Origin: Mercenaria mercenaria
Lineage: Eukaryota; Mollusca; Bivalvia; Venerida; Veneridae
Assembly: GCF_021730395.1 (NCBI RefSeq)
Contig: NC_069377.1
Span: 43,850,501-43,914,500, forward strand
Direction of reading: 5' to 3'
Length of the DNA stretch: 64,000 nucleotides
Part shown: positions 36,066 through 46,291 of the stretch, one piece after another
Position numbering within the stretch: position 1 is the stretch's first letter
How the letters are laid out: every line of letters begins with the position of its first letter
The notes under the pieces: model-generated
Database searches by the model: none
What the model was told of the DNA's origin: nothing
What the model saw: only the letters and a program-made list of their open reading frames with translations
Made by a program: the position numbers and the translations under genes

Positions 36066-36466
36066 GTGATATTATTGCCGAGCCATCCTTCAGCTTAGCG
36101 AAGACATAGTTGTCCAAATGGCTGTTTGGTGTATGTGCGTGTGTCCGTCCGGATTTGTTTGTCCGGGCAATAACTTTGACATGCATGGAGCAATCTTGTT
36201 TATATTTGGCATGGATGTTAATCTCAGTGAGACGGAGTGGCATGCGCAAACTCCAGGTTCTCTCAAAGGTCAAGGTCATAATTGGAGGTCAAAGGTCATG
36301 TCAGATCTTGTCCGGCCCATAACTTTGACATGCATTGAGGAAGCATGTTTATATTTGGCATGAATGTTTTAACTCGGTGAGGCGGACTCTATCTCGAAGG
36401 TCAAGGTCATAGTTAGGAGTCAAAGGGCGGACTCGACATGTTGCCTGTGGGCATCTAGTTACATTT
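36066..36466 (+). mobile_element. Bivalve repeat element with two tandem units
   Basis: Two units share CATAACTTTGACATGCAT, GAAGCATGTTTATATTTGGC and TCGAAGGTCAAGGTCAT. Begins near GATATTATTGCCGAGCC and ends near GTGGGCATCTAGTTAC. It contains a perfect AGGTCA-A-AGGTCA direct repeat at 36286-36298. Non-coding. Confidence 0.6.
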
Positions 36467-36630
36467 TCCATCCGTCTAGAGTCGTATACTAAACATGGTT
36501 TGAAGGTTGTTTTAAATTTAAACTACAAGGAAGTGCGGCCATGCATGTGCCAGTCTTAATGCTAGTGGAAGGCAAGATGTTTGGTCTATTGCGCTGTACT
36601 ATTTTTTTTATGCCCCCACTCCCAACCCAT

Positions 36631-36676
36631 CTGGGAAGGAGGGGGTGGGGGGGGGGGCAGGGCAAAGTGGGGAGGC
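36631..36676 (+). repeat. G-rich run
   Basis: Several G-tracts of 4 to about 11 (GGAGGGGG, TGGGGGGGGGGG, GTGGGG) within 46 bp, capable in principle of forming a G-quadruplex. No gene context. Confidence 0.5.
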
Positions 36677-36820
36677 AGCATACAGTAATGTCCCAACAGG
36701 TTTCGTGTCTTTTCTGTAATTTTGCTGTTCATAGATGAATTTTAAAAAAAAAACCTGCACAAATGATCAACACGACATGACGATCTGTTGCGTGCAAGAA
36801 CCATAAATCTACCAGTCCTA

Positions 36821-38009
36821 TTTTTAGCTCACCTGAGCCAAAGGCTCATGGTGAGCTTTTGTGACCGCTCAATGTCCGTCGCCCGTAGTCCTTCGTCAGT
36901 CGTCCGTCGTCCGTCGTGCGTCCATCAACATTTTCTAAAAAAATCTTCTTGAAAACCACGCGGCAGAATTACACCAAACTTCACAGGAATGATCCTTGGG
37001 TGGTCCCCTTTCAAAATTGTTCAAAGAATTTAATTCCATTTAAAATTCTGGTTGCCATGGCAACAGAAAGGAAAAACTTTAAAAATATTCTTGTCCAAAA
37101 CCGCAAGGCCTAGAGCCTTGATATTTAGCATGTGACAACATCTTATGGTCCTCTATCAAAATTGTTCAAATTATGCCTCTTGGGTGAAAACAGGCCCCGC
37201 CCCAGGGGTCACAAGTTTTACATAGACTTATATAGTAAAAAACTTTAAAAATCTTCTTGTCTAAAACCACATGACCTAGGCCTTTGATATTTTGTATGTA
37301 GCATTGCCTTGTGGTCCTCTACCAAAATATTTCAAATTATGCCCCTGTGGTGAAAAGAGGCCTGCCCCTGGGGTCTCATGTTTTACATAGACTTATACAG
37401 GAAAAAAACTTTAAAAATCTTCTTGCTTGAAACTGCAAGGCCTAAGCTTTTGATATTAAGTATGTTGCCTGTCCCTAGGGTGAAAAGAGGCCCTGCCCTG
37501 AGGGTACCAAGTTTTACATAGACTTACATAGGAAAAAAATTAAAGATCTTCTTGTCTGAAAGTTCAAGGTCTAGGCATTCGATATTTGGTGTGTAACATT
37601 GCCTGGTGGATCTCTAACAAGTATTTCAAATTATGTTCCTGGGTTGAAAAGAGGCCCTGCCCTGTGGGTCACTTGTTATAATTAAGAGTTATATAAGAAA
37701 AAATACTTCAAAAATTATCAGGTCCGATTTCCTAGACTGTTTAATTATAATTACCTGATGACCCAAGCGATTAGGGATCACTTGACTGTGACCTTGACCT
37801 ACTGACCTACTTTCTTGTCTTTTAAGATGCAGCCTTGAAATTTGGATGACATGTACAGTTTTGCACACCAATCTTAAGTCTGTCTTTCAGTGACAATGAA
37901 TGCGACCTACTGACCTATTTTCTAATATTTTAGCATCAGTTTGTCATTTGAAACATGTGGCTCATATTACTCAGGTGAGCACTTCAGGGTCATCACGACC
38001 CTCTTGTTT
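36821..38009 (+). mobile_element. Tandem-repeat element with terminal hairpins (element J)
   Basis: Starts TTTTTAGCTCACCTGAGCC with hairpin TGAGCCAAAGGCTCA, then GTCCGTCGTCC. Internal units of about 170 bp carry TTTAAAAATCTTCTTG, CCTAGGCCTTTGATATTTTG and CAAATTATGCCCCT. It ends TCAGGTGAGCACTTC, hairpin AGGGTCATCACGACCCT, CTTGTT. A reverse-orientation relative is at 50337-51286. Confidence 0.8.
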
Positions 38010-38741
38010 AATTTCTCCCTTTAATGTATGTACGTCCGGATATCGTGGCCGGTCTGTAACTCATTTATCGATGGATTTCAAAAAGAATGGCATCAGTGAT
38101 CAGCATGATCATTTATAGCTCTTTGGCATAATATGCAGATGTATCGAGTGAAAGAACCATAACCCAACCCTCCTTGTTTTCATCTCCCTATATTGATTTT
38201 TTCGTCTAGGGAAAAACTTCATTTTGCATTTAGTCGAATTGTAACGTACAAGCACCATACTGGTAACTTGTTTTCAGTTATCTCCCAGTGTTATACCCCA
38301 TCGAAAAATGACTTGTTTCCATAGACACAGTACCATAACCACTGAGGCAACTGCCTCGGTGTTTTTCAGCAGACCGCATTTTTTTAGTATCTATAAAAAT
38401 CGTATTTTTATGCAAAAAGAAAAAAAGCAACAACGACAACGACACACAAACACATACAGAAAGATCAATATATTATCTGAAGGTAAATCTACAATATTTC
38501 ATTGTGCAACTTCCAAAATCGTTAAATCTTTTTAAGTTGTATAATAATAATATTAACATGACACTTGAAAGTGGTCTAACAGATCTACAGGCATTTCTAG
38601 CATATCCCGACCGGATTAAGGACGTATTTACCTGTTTAAGGGACATGTCAAAGTATTCCACTGAGGTTTTTGCCAAGTTAAAATAAAACCTTTCTTTCAG
38701 ATGATGTCAGAATAACATTAATGTCACGACATTATTTATTT
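38010..38741. other. No gene seen
   Basis: Mixed non-coding sequence; small open frames (for example 38504-38686) lack any recognisable domain. Confidence 0.4.
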
Positions 38742-38979
38742 TGAGTCGTGCCATGAGAAAATCAACATAGTGGGTTTGCGACCAGCATTGATCCAGACCA
38801 GCCTGCGCATCCGCGCAGTCTGGTCAGGATTCATGCTATTCGCTAACAGTTTCTCTAATACCAATAGGCTTTGAAAGCGAACAGCATGGATCCTGACCAG
38901 ACTGCGCGGATGTGCAGGCTGGTCTGAATCCATACTGGTCGCAAACCCACTACTGTTGGTTTTCTCATGGCGCGGCTCA
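38742..38979 (+). mobile_element. Foldback MITE, clean copy (238 bp)
   Basis: Long inverted repeat. The left arm TGAGTCGTGCCATGAGAAAA..., CATAGTGGGTTTGCGACCAG is matched by the right arm ...CTGGTCGCAAACCCACTA, TTTTCTCATGGCGCGGCTCA. Inner arms AGTCTGGTCAGGATTCATGC and GCATGGATCCTGACCAGACT also pair. Flanked by TTTATT on both sides. It is widespread in clam genomes; translations of it are often mis-annotated as protein. Confidence 0.9.
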
Positions 38980-39700
38980 TTTATTCTACACCCGTGACTC
39001 TGGTGGACTAAATTTGATTTCAAACAAGGCACGGATATCTTTGCAACTTTTGTGTAGTCACACTGTACATATATAACAGGACATTTAGTTCTAACCTTGT
39101 TGCGCAGCAAAAATAAAGTCAATTTTTTTAAATGTATGTCAACGTTTAGACTTCTATTTCGACTCATTTATATAATGTTTGTTTTCAACGGTACAGATGC
39201 CTTAATTCATATACAAGTACAGATGTACAAATAATTACATTTAACAAAACGTGTGTAGGATTTGAAAGGATTTGTAGGTAGCTTGTAGTTGCAATAACAT
39301 GTCATTTTCATTATAAATTTCTTGATATAAACTCCGCAACCGGTCCAGACGGAGACCGCCCACTCTATCATCTCGCACAATACATTGTTGGGCATCTGTC
39401 ACTGAATGCAGATGGTTAATCGCATTATCTTAATTTTAATAATAATGATAATGATAATAATAATATTAATCATTCGGCTTATATTATTGTGTATTTAGGG
39501 ACGAATAACTTTTATGTAACAACATTTTTGTCGTATTTTTATAGTGCTTTTTTAGCATAATTTTGCTATAATGCGTACACTATCTTCTGTTGAGTGATTT
39601 AAGAATTTAGGTAGCAGTGCATCTTAATTGTTAATTGCAGAAAAAATTCAGGCTGAAGCCATTTTCATGTGTACAATACAATAGTAAATATTAACAGTCA
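38980..39700. other. No gene seen
   Basis: AT-rich non-coding sequence with a short AAT/AAG microsatellite-like run near 39438-39470. Confidence 0.4.
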
Positions 39701-39704
39701 TTTT

Positions 39705-40045
39705 TATATATACTGGATTCCGGTCCGTCCGTTCGTCTGTCCATCTGTAGACAAAATTTGTCCGGGCTATTTCTCAGCAATTATTTGCCAGATTTCCATC
39801 AAACCTTGTAATTATTATCAGTACCAAGCCTAGTTAAGCATGTGCGAAGCGGGTCCATTTGGATGATTTTTCACTTAGTTATGGCCCTTTTATTAATTTT
39901 TTCTTCCTATGTATATATATGGAAAACATTTGTTCGCACTATTTCTCAGTCATTGTATGCCAGACTTTAATTAAACCTTGTTATTATTACTTGAGCATTT
40001 GGGAAGCACGTTCATTTGAATGATTTTCACGAAGCTATATGACCT
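39705..40045 (+). repeat. Two diverged tandem units
   Basis: Shared phrases GACAAAATTTGTCCGGGCTATTTCTCAG and ATTTGTTCGCACTATTTCTCAG (about 185 bp apart), and AGTTATGGCCCTTTT, follow a GTCCGTCCGTTCGTCTGTCC lead-in typical of these element cores. Confidence 0.55.
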
Positions 40046-40065
40046 TGTTTAAAATATGAATAGTA

Positions 40066-40299
40066 TGTTTGTTTGTTTTGGGTTTAACGCCGTTTTTCAA
40101 CAGTATTTCAGTCATGTCACGGCGGGCAGTTAACCTAACCAGTGTTCCTGGATTCTGTACCAGTACAAACCTGTTCTCCGCAAGTAACTGCCAACTTCCC
40201 CACATGAATCAGAGGTGGAGGACTAATGATTTCAGACACAATGTCGTTTATCAAATAGTCACGGAGAACATAGCCCCGCCCGAGGATCGAACTCACGAG
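40066..40299 (-). mobile_element. tRNA-derived SINE
   Basis: On the minus strand a B-box-like GTTCGATCC (plus-strand GGATCGAAC at 40284-40292) is followed by a 200-bp body and a 3' tail GGCGTTAAACCCAAAACAAA then CAAAC repeats. This is the familiar molluscan SINE tail. The A-box side is truncated. The plus-strand open frame over it is spurious. Confidence 0.8.
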
Positions 40300-40344
40300 T
40301 TATATTGGAAAAAAACTTCAATAGTTTTCTAACATATTTCATAT

Positions 40345-40740
40345 ACTGTTGAGTATAAATAGTTGATGACCCTGAGTGATTACATGGTCCCTTGACCATG
40401 ACCTTGACCTACTGACCTACTTTCTTCTTTCATAAAATTTGGACTACATGTACAGTTTTGAACATACATCTCAAAACTGACTCAGTGACCTTGATTTTGA
40501 CCTACTAACTTTCAGTGACCTTGATTTTGACCTACTGACCTTTTTTCTTCTTTTTAAGATACATCTATGAAATTTGGAGATCTTATACAGTTTTGCACAT
40601 TTTTTGTGCATCTTTGTACATTTTCTCACTGTACAATATACAAATGCACTGTATCATATTTTCAATACCCCTGTTCCTCTGACAATAAGCTGCTGTCTGG
40701 GGGTATTCATCACCAGTAGTGAGAGGTCTTGTTTTCATTG
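40345..40740 (+). repeat. Repeat fragment, related to core of element J
   Basis: CTTGACCTACTGACCTACTTTCTTCTT and ACATGTACAGTTTTG phrases match 37770-37870. Ends GTAGTGAGAGGTCTTGTTTTC. Rich in TGACCT motifs. Non-coding. Confidence 0.55.
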
Positions 40741-41682
40741 ATTCCACATTTCAAGTTTCATGATGAACAGTACAGAAATAATGCGTCTCCCTGAAATGTT
40801 TCCTAATTTTAAAAATTTTTACTTCAACTGCTCAACTGTGCAGCGTAATGTCAACATTACGACACCTGAAGCACCTAGAATATGCAAAAATTAAAACGCT
40901 AAAACTTGACTTGTAAACAAATAATTTTATCTTGAACGGAATTTTTGTCTTATATATCAAATTCATATATATACGAAACGAAGGTTGCATGGCTATAATT
41001 ATACCGATGTTATAATCCCATTATCGGACCTTTTTGAATATCAATGGAACAGGAACTTCTCTGTATTTTTCTTTGCGCGGACATCTCTTATTCTTAGGAG
41101 CTGCTTAAAAAAGAAATTGTATTTGCATGTATAAAGACTTAAATTTTCATTTTTCAATTCACCTCACTTTTGCACTATCTACCATACATTTATTGTTCTT
41201 TTAGTTGGAAATAATGGACACGTAGGCTATTGTAAATACCGGTATAGTTTACTTTCAATCGGAAAACTACTTGTATACTATTAAATAATCTTGAACCGGT
41301 GAAATGCGTCATTTCAAAGTAGAAAAGTGCTTGTTCACAGCAGTTTTCATTAAATTTTGTTTTCAGATCGGTCGGATATGTATTCATGGCAAGGATATAC
41401 TAGTAGTTTTTCTCAGTGAAATAAAAGTGATAATCCACAGTTTTGAAACAGTAGATTATCATTTTTCATTTTTCACTGTTTTTGCCGAACTAGTTCCGAT
41501 CCTCCGTCGCGATTGAAGTCAAATTGTATACCAAGCGTTATGAATACCGGGGACCATAATAACGATGACGTCGTTAAAATGACGTCATTTGTGTTCTGCT
41601 TTCAGCTGACCTTTCCCGCGATTTTCGACATTTTATAAATTACGCAACAAAAGTAGAGTTTTACACATGAAATAAAAAGAAA
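40741..41682. other. No gene seen
   Basis: AT-rich non-coding sequence downstream of the first C1q gene. 41560-41600 contains two TGACGTCA-like palindromes (GATGACGTCGTT, ATGACGTCATTT). Confidence 0.4.
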
Positions 41683-41830
41683 ATTTGTTCGTTTCAGCGA
41701 AATATCAATTTTATTTCACTCATGAGCACCAAAAATGTCATTTTCACTCGTGGCTACGCCACTCGTGAAAATATCAGTTTTTGATGCTCACTTGTGAAAT
41801 AAAATTGATATTTCACTGAAACAAACAAAT
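41683..41830. mobile_element. Foldback element, 148 bp
   Basis: Near-perfect inverted repeat: left arm ATTTGTTCGTTTCAGCGAAA, TATCAATTTTATTTCACTC...; right arm GTGAAATAAAATTGATATTT, CACTGAAACAAACAAAT, around a short centre CTCGTGGCTACGCCACTCG. Lies 85 bp beyond the C1q stop codon. A decayed relative is at 15890-16075. Confidence 0.85.
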
Positions 41831-41914
41831 ATCCTCTATATGTTATTTGCTTTTAATGTCTTTTATATAGATCTAGGCTATTATAAAATTAAAAAGCAAT
41901 TTGGAAAAAATTGA

Positions 41915-42378
41915 TTATTTGCCAACAATAGCTTGATTTGAAAAGTCTTGTTGTAGCAGAAAGCCAGAAAATGCATTGTATGCATACCCGAAAAGATATT
42001 CATCAGGATCGATGTTTTGTACGGAGACACTGTCTCCTTGTTTTAACTCAAGCACAGTTGTCAGGGCGGAAGAAGTATAGGCGCCATCTTGACCACGAAG
42101 ATAGATATTGCCCATCCCCGTCCCGTTCTTCACAATACGGTAGTGTGTTGTGTGTCCGCCATATGCCATGAGCGTTACTGAGAAAACATAGGTTCCTGAT
42201 ACAGGGGCCCTAAAATCTCCCGCATACTTGCTGTAAGCAGTTCCCAGATTTGTGATGACGTCATCGAAGACAATTGCCTGGTTCGCTCCTGCATGTTCAA
42301 TATGATGTTGACCAACGGTAGCATAGAAAGCGACAATAACTTCGTTCTCTCTCCGCACAATGCGTTGTTCGTCAGCAT
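41915..42378 (-). CDS. C1q-domain gene 1, exon 2 (C1q domain)
   Basis: Encodes a complete C1q (TNF-like) globular domain: ADEQRIVRRENEVIVAFYAT, then HIEHAGANQAIVFDDVITNL, APVSGTYVFSVTLMAYGGHT and SGFLLQQDFSNQAIVGK-stop. C1q-domain-containing proteins form trimers and act as secreted pattern-recognition proteins in bivalve haemolymph. The acceptor on the minus strand is ATATTTTAG; entry is in phase 1. The exon is 464 nt, exactly the length of the paralogous exon at 45304-45767. The domain is intact. Confidence 0.93.
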
Positions 42379-42596
42379 CTAAAATATTTAACTGTATGAT
42401 TTCACATATCAGTTCTTTAAAAACTGTCATATAAGTAAGAAATTTGCTGAATTTGTTTACACATACAAACTTTAATTTACAAAGATAACGCAGGAAAATG
42501 AAACATATATGACGTATTCGTCTTCTCCCCATTCCCACTATTTTATAGTTAAACTGCATACATATATATGTGTAATTATTGGTTTTGAGTAATTAC

Positions 42597-43158
42597 CAAG
42601 ATATCGTTTTGGAATTTGATTTGCATCTGGTATTTCTCTATTGTTCATGTTGTTCTAGTCCTTTTTCTTCAAATCGTCTGTCAGTTCATTCTGCACACTT
42701 GGTTCGTTTATTTCAGGCGCTATGTCATCTAGGAGATGTTTTGTTTCGAGTTCCGTGTCATTTGTTTCATTTGATAGACTTGTCTTGTGATCACGTATGT
42801 CAGTTTCTAGCGTGGAAAGTAAGGTTTGAATAAACATTTCGTTCTGCTGGTTCTTCGTTTGTAGCTTGGTAATTTGTGACTGAAGATCGGAGACAGCTTT
42901 ATCTGTCTCTGCCGTAAGGAACGAAATATGTGTCTTCAAATTGGTGACTTCTCGCCGAAGTCTTCTGTTTTCATTTTTGATGTTGTTGTCGTTCGATTCA
43001 AGATGTTCGATACGGCGAACGATATCAAGTAAGTCGTTTTTGTTTAGGCTTTCAGTCAACAATGAAGCCTTATTTTCAAGTACGTCTGCTAAACCATATT
43101 TATCCATGTAGAATAAAACCAAGAACACATTTTGGCTGAATAGTATAATCCCTTTCAT
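42597..43158 (-). CDS. C1q-domain gene 1, exon 1 (signal, coiled coil), in-frame TAG
   Basis: ATG at 43156-43158 starts MKGIILFSQNVFLVLFYMDK, a signal-peptide-like segment. About 130 residues of heptad-rich coiled coil follow (DIVRRIEHLESNDNNIKNEN, SFLTAETDKAVSDLQSQITK). The homologous donor G/GTAATT lies at 42597, and the reading ending PKRYLG aligns with KRLTG of the paralogue. However, a TAG at 42655-42657 interrupts this frame 18 codons before the donor. Either the gene is a pseudogene or null allele, or an earlier weak donor is used (A/GTGTGC about 30 nt upstream of the stop), or the base is an error. With the stop read through, the product would be about 341 residues. Confidence 0.8.
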
Positions 43159-43159
43159 A

Positions 43160-43262
43160 TTTTTCGTATTTCTGTACTAAAAGCAAATGTTAAAATGCAG
43201 ACCGTAAGTACATTTGTATATGACCTACCGGTAAATACTGATAAGGCGAGTTCATAATAGTT
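43160..43262 (-). promoter_or_regulatory. Upstream region of C1q gene 1, conserved with gene 2
   Basis: TGCAGACCGTAAGTA and TACTGATAAGGCGAGTT here match TTCAGACCATAAGTT and TACAGATAAGACAAGTT at 46908-46955 upstream of the paralogue, in the same order. The conserved piece contains a GATAAG motif. It is at least part of the duplicated unit and may hold the promoter. Confidence 0.45.
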
Positions 43263-43899
43263 TTGCGTTTGAAATGAGAATAAGAAGTAAGCTAACGCTT
43301 GTTTAGACAGACTCTATTGTCTTTTTGCTATTTCAATATTACATGTCTCTGTGACCCCTATATTTAGTCCCCTTCTGGTTTAAAACATGTTTCATGGACT
43401 ATAGGTCTGCATCTCGTCTGTCCGTTCGTCAGTCTGTCTATTATAATACGTCTTCTTGGAATACAAATACAATTTCGCTCAGAATCTTATAATGCCACGA
43501 GATAGTTTAATATAATATTTGATCTTTTTAATTTAGTTAAATAGTGTTACAACCAAAACTATCATCTGAGAATGTAAGTCTCTTTTGTTCCCTTCACAAC
43601 CTTGGTTTGCTTTGAGTCGACAGGTTTAATTTAGCTGGGGACCATACGCCGGTTATCGTGGGATTGCACTCTGTGTATCTTTGAAGGTTACACGCATACG
43701 TCTGCAAATATATCTTTAAATGTTTGTACTTTTCACATGAATAAATGTTCTGCTCAACCCGGGGCTAGAGTGCGTGGAAGATAGCTCGATTTCCACTACC
43801 TACTTACATAAACATGCTCAGTTAACCCGAACCTGCAACATCAACATTTTCATTTATGTCTTGTTGGGCGACCTGTGGAGTTTCCACTTTTTTCTCTTT
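43263..43899. other. No gene seen
   Basis: Non-coding; 43400-43440 carries a GTCTGTCCGTTCGTCAGTCTG phrase typical of repeat-element leaders. Confidence 0.4.
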
Positions 43900-44290
43900 T
43901 AAAATGTATGGAGTGGACACAAAATAAAGTTCTGTGAAAATTGTGACCTTGGCCTTGAACCTAGAGACTTGAATCATGCGTTTTGCACGGTGTCTTGATG
44001 AGAATATAGCAACTCATGTCACAAGAACGGAAATCCTTCCAGTAGTTAAGACGATTCATTACAGACACGAGAGAAAGTATTTTGACTTCCGTCCTCCAAG
44101 TGTGACATTGACTTTGGACCTAGAGACCTTGGTCACACCCTCTGCACATAGTTTTGACCAAGCTAAACAATTGGTGCCAGTTTCAAAAAGTTGACAAAAA
44201 AATGGAACAGACACGAAATAAAGCTGTTTAAATTTTGGCCACAAGATCTGATATTGACCGTGGACCTAGTAGGCGGTCATTTTAACTTTT
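43900..44290 (+). repeat. Diverged tandem repeats (about 160 bp)
   Basis: Units share GACCTTGGCCTTGAACCTAGAGAC / GACATTGACTTTGGACCTAGAGAC / ATATTGACCGTGGACCTAG, with the flanking GACACRARATAAAG phrase. Non-coding. Confidence 0.6.
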
Positions 44291-45270
44291 GGAGTTGAAC
44301 TAATTCCAACATTAACATTTTGGTGTGAAATAAGTTATATATACAGTAAGGAAATGAAACACAGAAAAAATCCTCAAAAATATCAATCTTGCGCATTTTT
44401 GAGATATTGCATCTGCAATTCTGAAGTAACGTCTACATCTAATACTTGTAAACTAAAGTATAGATATGTTCTTTGAATATCAGTGAAATCTCTAGCACCT
44501 ACTGATAGCCTACCTTTAGTATTTTACCATCTTTGTCATAAAGCGTTGTGGTGTCAAAATTGAGAGCATAGATGTCAAAATTCAGAACAGAATTATCAAC
44601 CAATGTATACATACATATTTCTAAAACAGACTCGTCGGCATAGGACTTAATACGTTTAAACACCAGACATGTGTATCTCAATGTCAGAAACAAGAGAATA
44701 AAAACAGTCACAGGGAATTCGTGAAACAAAAATGTATTCACAATGTTACTGCAGATGGGCGGGGTACTTTATAATATCAATATTTGCTCGAAATTCATAA
44801 ACAGTTAAGACATTTATTTATTATCTTGAACTGCTTTATTATTAAATCCAATGCACGCATGTGAATAAAGAAATATACTAATATTTTGTTTCATCGATTT
44901 TTTGGGGGGATAAATAAATTTGCAAGACATTGTGGAATTAAAATCTAAAGGAAGCTGCCCTTAAATATCACATAATTTTCAGAGTCTGGCTTTGATTTTT
45001 TGAGGACTTTTTCCTGTATTGTATACTTAACTAAAGATTGTAAATCAGTAATAAAACTTGGAATAAGTTTGAGGTTCGAACATTTTGTCTAGTCATATAA
45101 CCGGCCTAGTATGGAATCATGAACACTGGTTAGATTAATGACATTGAAAAAAAAAACATTCAAAGCGAATACAAAATACAACTAAAGAATTAAATATCAT
45201 ATATCTTAAAACTTTCCATTTTCTAAGACAGTAATAAATCCGTAAAATATATTTAAAGTTACAAAGTTAT
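44291..45270. other. Intergenic, no gene established
   Basis: A minus-strand open frame at 44499-44741 starts with a hydrophobic stretch (FPVTVFILLFLTLRYTCLVF) and ends near a GTAGGC donor-like site, but no family is recognised and no partner exon was found. Confidence 0.35.
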
Positions 45271-45271
45271 A

Positions 45272-45277
45272 TTTATT
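45272..45277 (-). promoter_or_regulatory. Polyadenylation signal of C1q gene 2
   Basis: AATAAA on the minus strand (plus TTTATT) 27 nt after the stop codon. Confidence 0.5.
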
Positions 45278-45303
45278 TTTCGTCCGATAACATTCAAAGA
45301 AAA

Positions 45304-45767
45304 TCATTTTCCAACAATTGCTGTGGAAGAATAATCTTGCTGCAGAAGAAACCCTGAAAACGTGCTGTAGGCGTAGCCGTGTAAATTTTTATCGGCATCA
45401 AGATTCTGTATAGACACATCATCTCCTTGCTGAAGCTGAAGAACTGCGGTCATGGCTGACGTAGCGTCCGAACCATCTTTACCGTGAAGGTAGAGGTTGC
45501 CCATAACTGTCCCGTTCTTTGCTATACGGTAGTGCGTGCTTTGCGTGTTGTATGCCATGAGCGTTACTGAAAACACGTAAGTTCCGGAGACTGGAGCTTT
45601 AAAATCCCCGGCATATTTATTGTAAGCATTGCCCAAATTAGTGATGACATGGTCGAAAATGATATTCTGGTTTACTCCTGCATGTTCTATGTGATGATTA
45701 CCAACAGTAGCGTAGAACGCAATGTTTGCTTCGTTTTCAGCCCTTGTAATGCGATATCCTTTGTGCC
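45304..45767 (-). CDS. C1q-domain gene 2, exon 2 (C1q domain)
   Basis: Encodes an intact C1q domain: GYRITRAENEANIAFYATVG, NHHIEHAGVNQNIIFDHVIT, GDFKAPVSGTYVFSVTLMAY, and SGFLLQQDYSSTAIVGK-stop. The minus-strand acceptor is TTTGCAG; phase 1 entry joins G+GG to exon 1. The predicted protein is secreted, with a coiled-coil stalk and a C-terminal C1q head, probably trimerising and binding microbial or other ligands. It is closely similar to the product of 41915-43158. Confidence 0.94.
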
Positions 45768-46092
45768 CTGCAAATTGATAGAAATCAAAACGTTTTTTTT
45801 TATATAATATTTAAAATAAATTACATAATCATAACATAGTAAAATGTCGGGTGATTCAAGTCACATGTTTACGTCGTCGGGTTCTGATTTTGAAACAATA
45901 AATAGACATTCATTCTCAGAAAACATATCTTGTGTTTCGGAAGGATATACTATGTACTACTGCGCATAATTTGAAATACATGTCGAACATACGCGACAAG
46001 CAATAACCACACATATCAACTCATAATATTACAAAACTTTATCAAAAGAAGATAATATTTATCACAGACGTGTGAAAGAAGTATAGACCTAA

Positions 46093-46211
46093 GGTGACCC
46101 CAGTGGCTAAGTTGTTAAGGCTTATCTCTATGGGTTTGGAAATAGTTCTTTCGTATTTCAAGCTTTCGATTTGTTTTCGAAAGACTGGTGGTTCTATTCT
46201 AAAAGATCACC
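46093..46211 (+). repeat. tRNA-like relic in C1q gene 2 intron
   Basis: GTGGCTAAGTTGTTAAGG resembles an A box of Leu/Ser tRNA and GGTGGTTCTATTC a decayed B box. The outer 7 bases GGTGACC (46093) and GATCACC (46205) could pair like an acceptor stem allowing one G-T pair. At 119 bp it is too long for a tRNA without an insert, so a pseudogene or SINE head is more likely. Confidence 0.35.
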
Positions 46212-46291
46212 TGTGATTCATAAATCCTACTTGTGTGGCTGTGTTCAGCTAAACGAATTTGAGAGTTTATGGGAAATATTTGCGTACTCAC

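Noticed and set aside
36118-36363. Overlapping open frames in all orientations
   Set aside because: Translation of the two-unit repeat at 36066-36466.
38736-39167. Minus-strand 143-codon open frame (EPRHEKTN..)
   Set aside because: Most of it is the foldback MITE read as protein, a common false gene in clam annotation.
40069-40332. Plus-strand 87-codon open frame
   Set aside because: Antisense reading of a tRNA-derived SINE.
44499-44741. Possible first exon of a membrane protein on the minus strand
   Set aside because: A hydrophobic N-terminus and a GTAGGC site exist, but no family match and no partner exon; not enough to call a gene.
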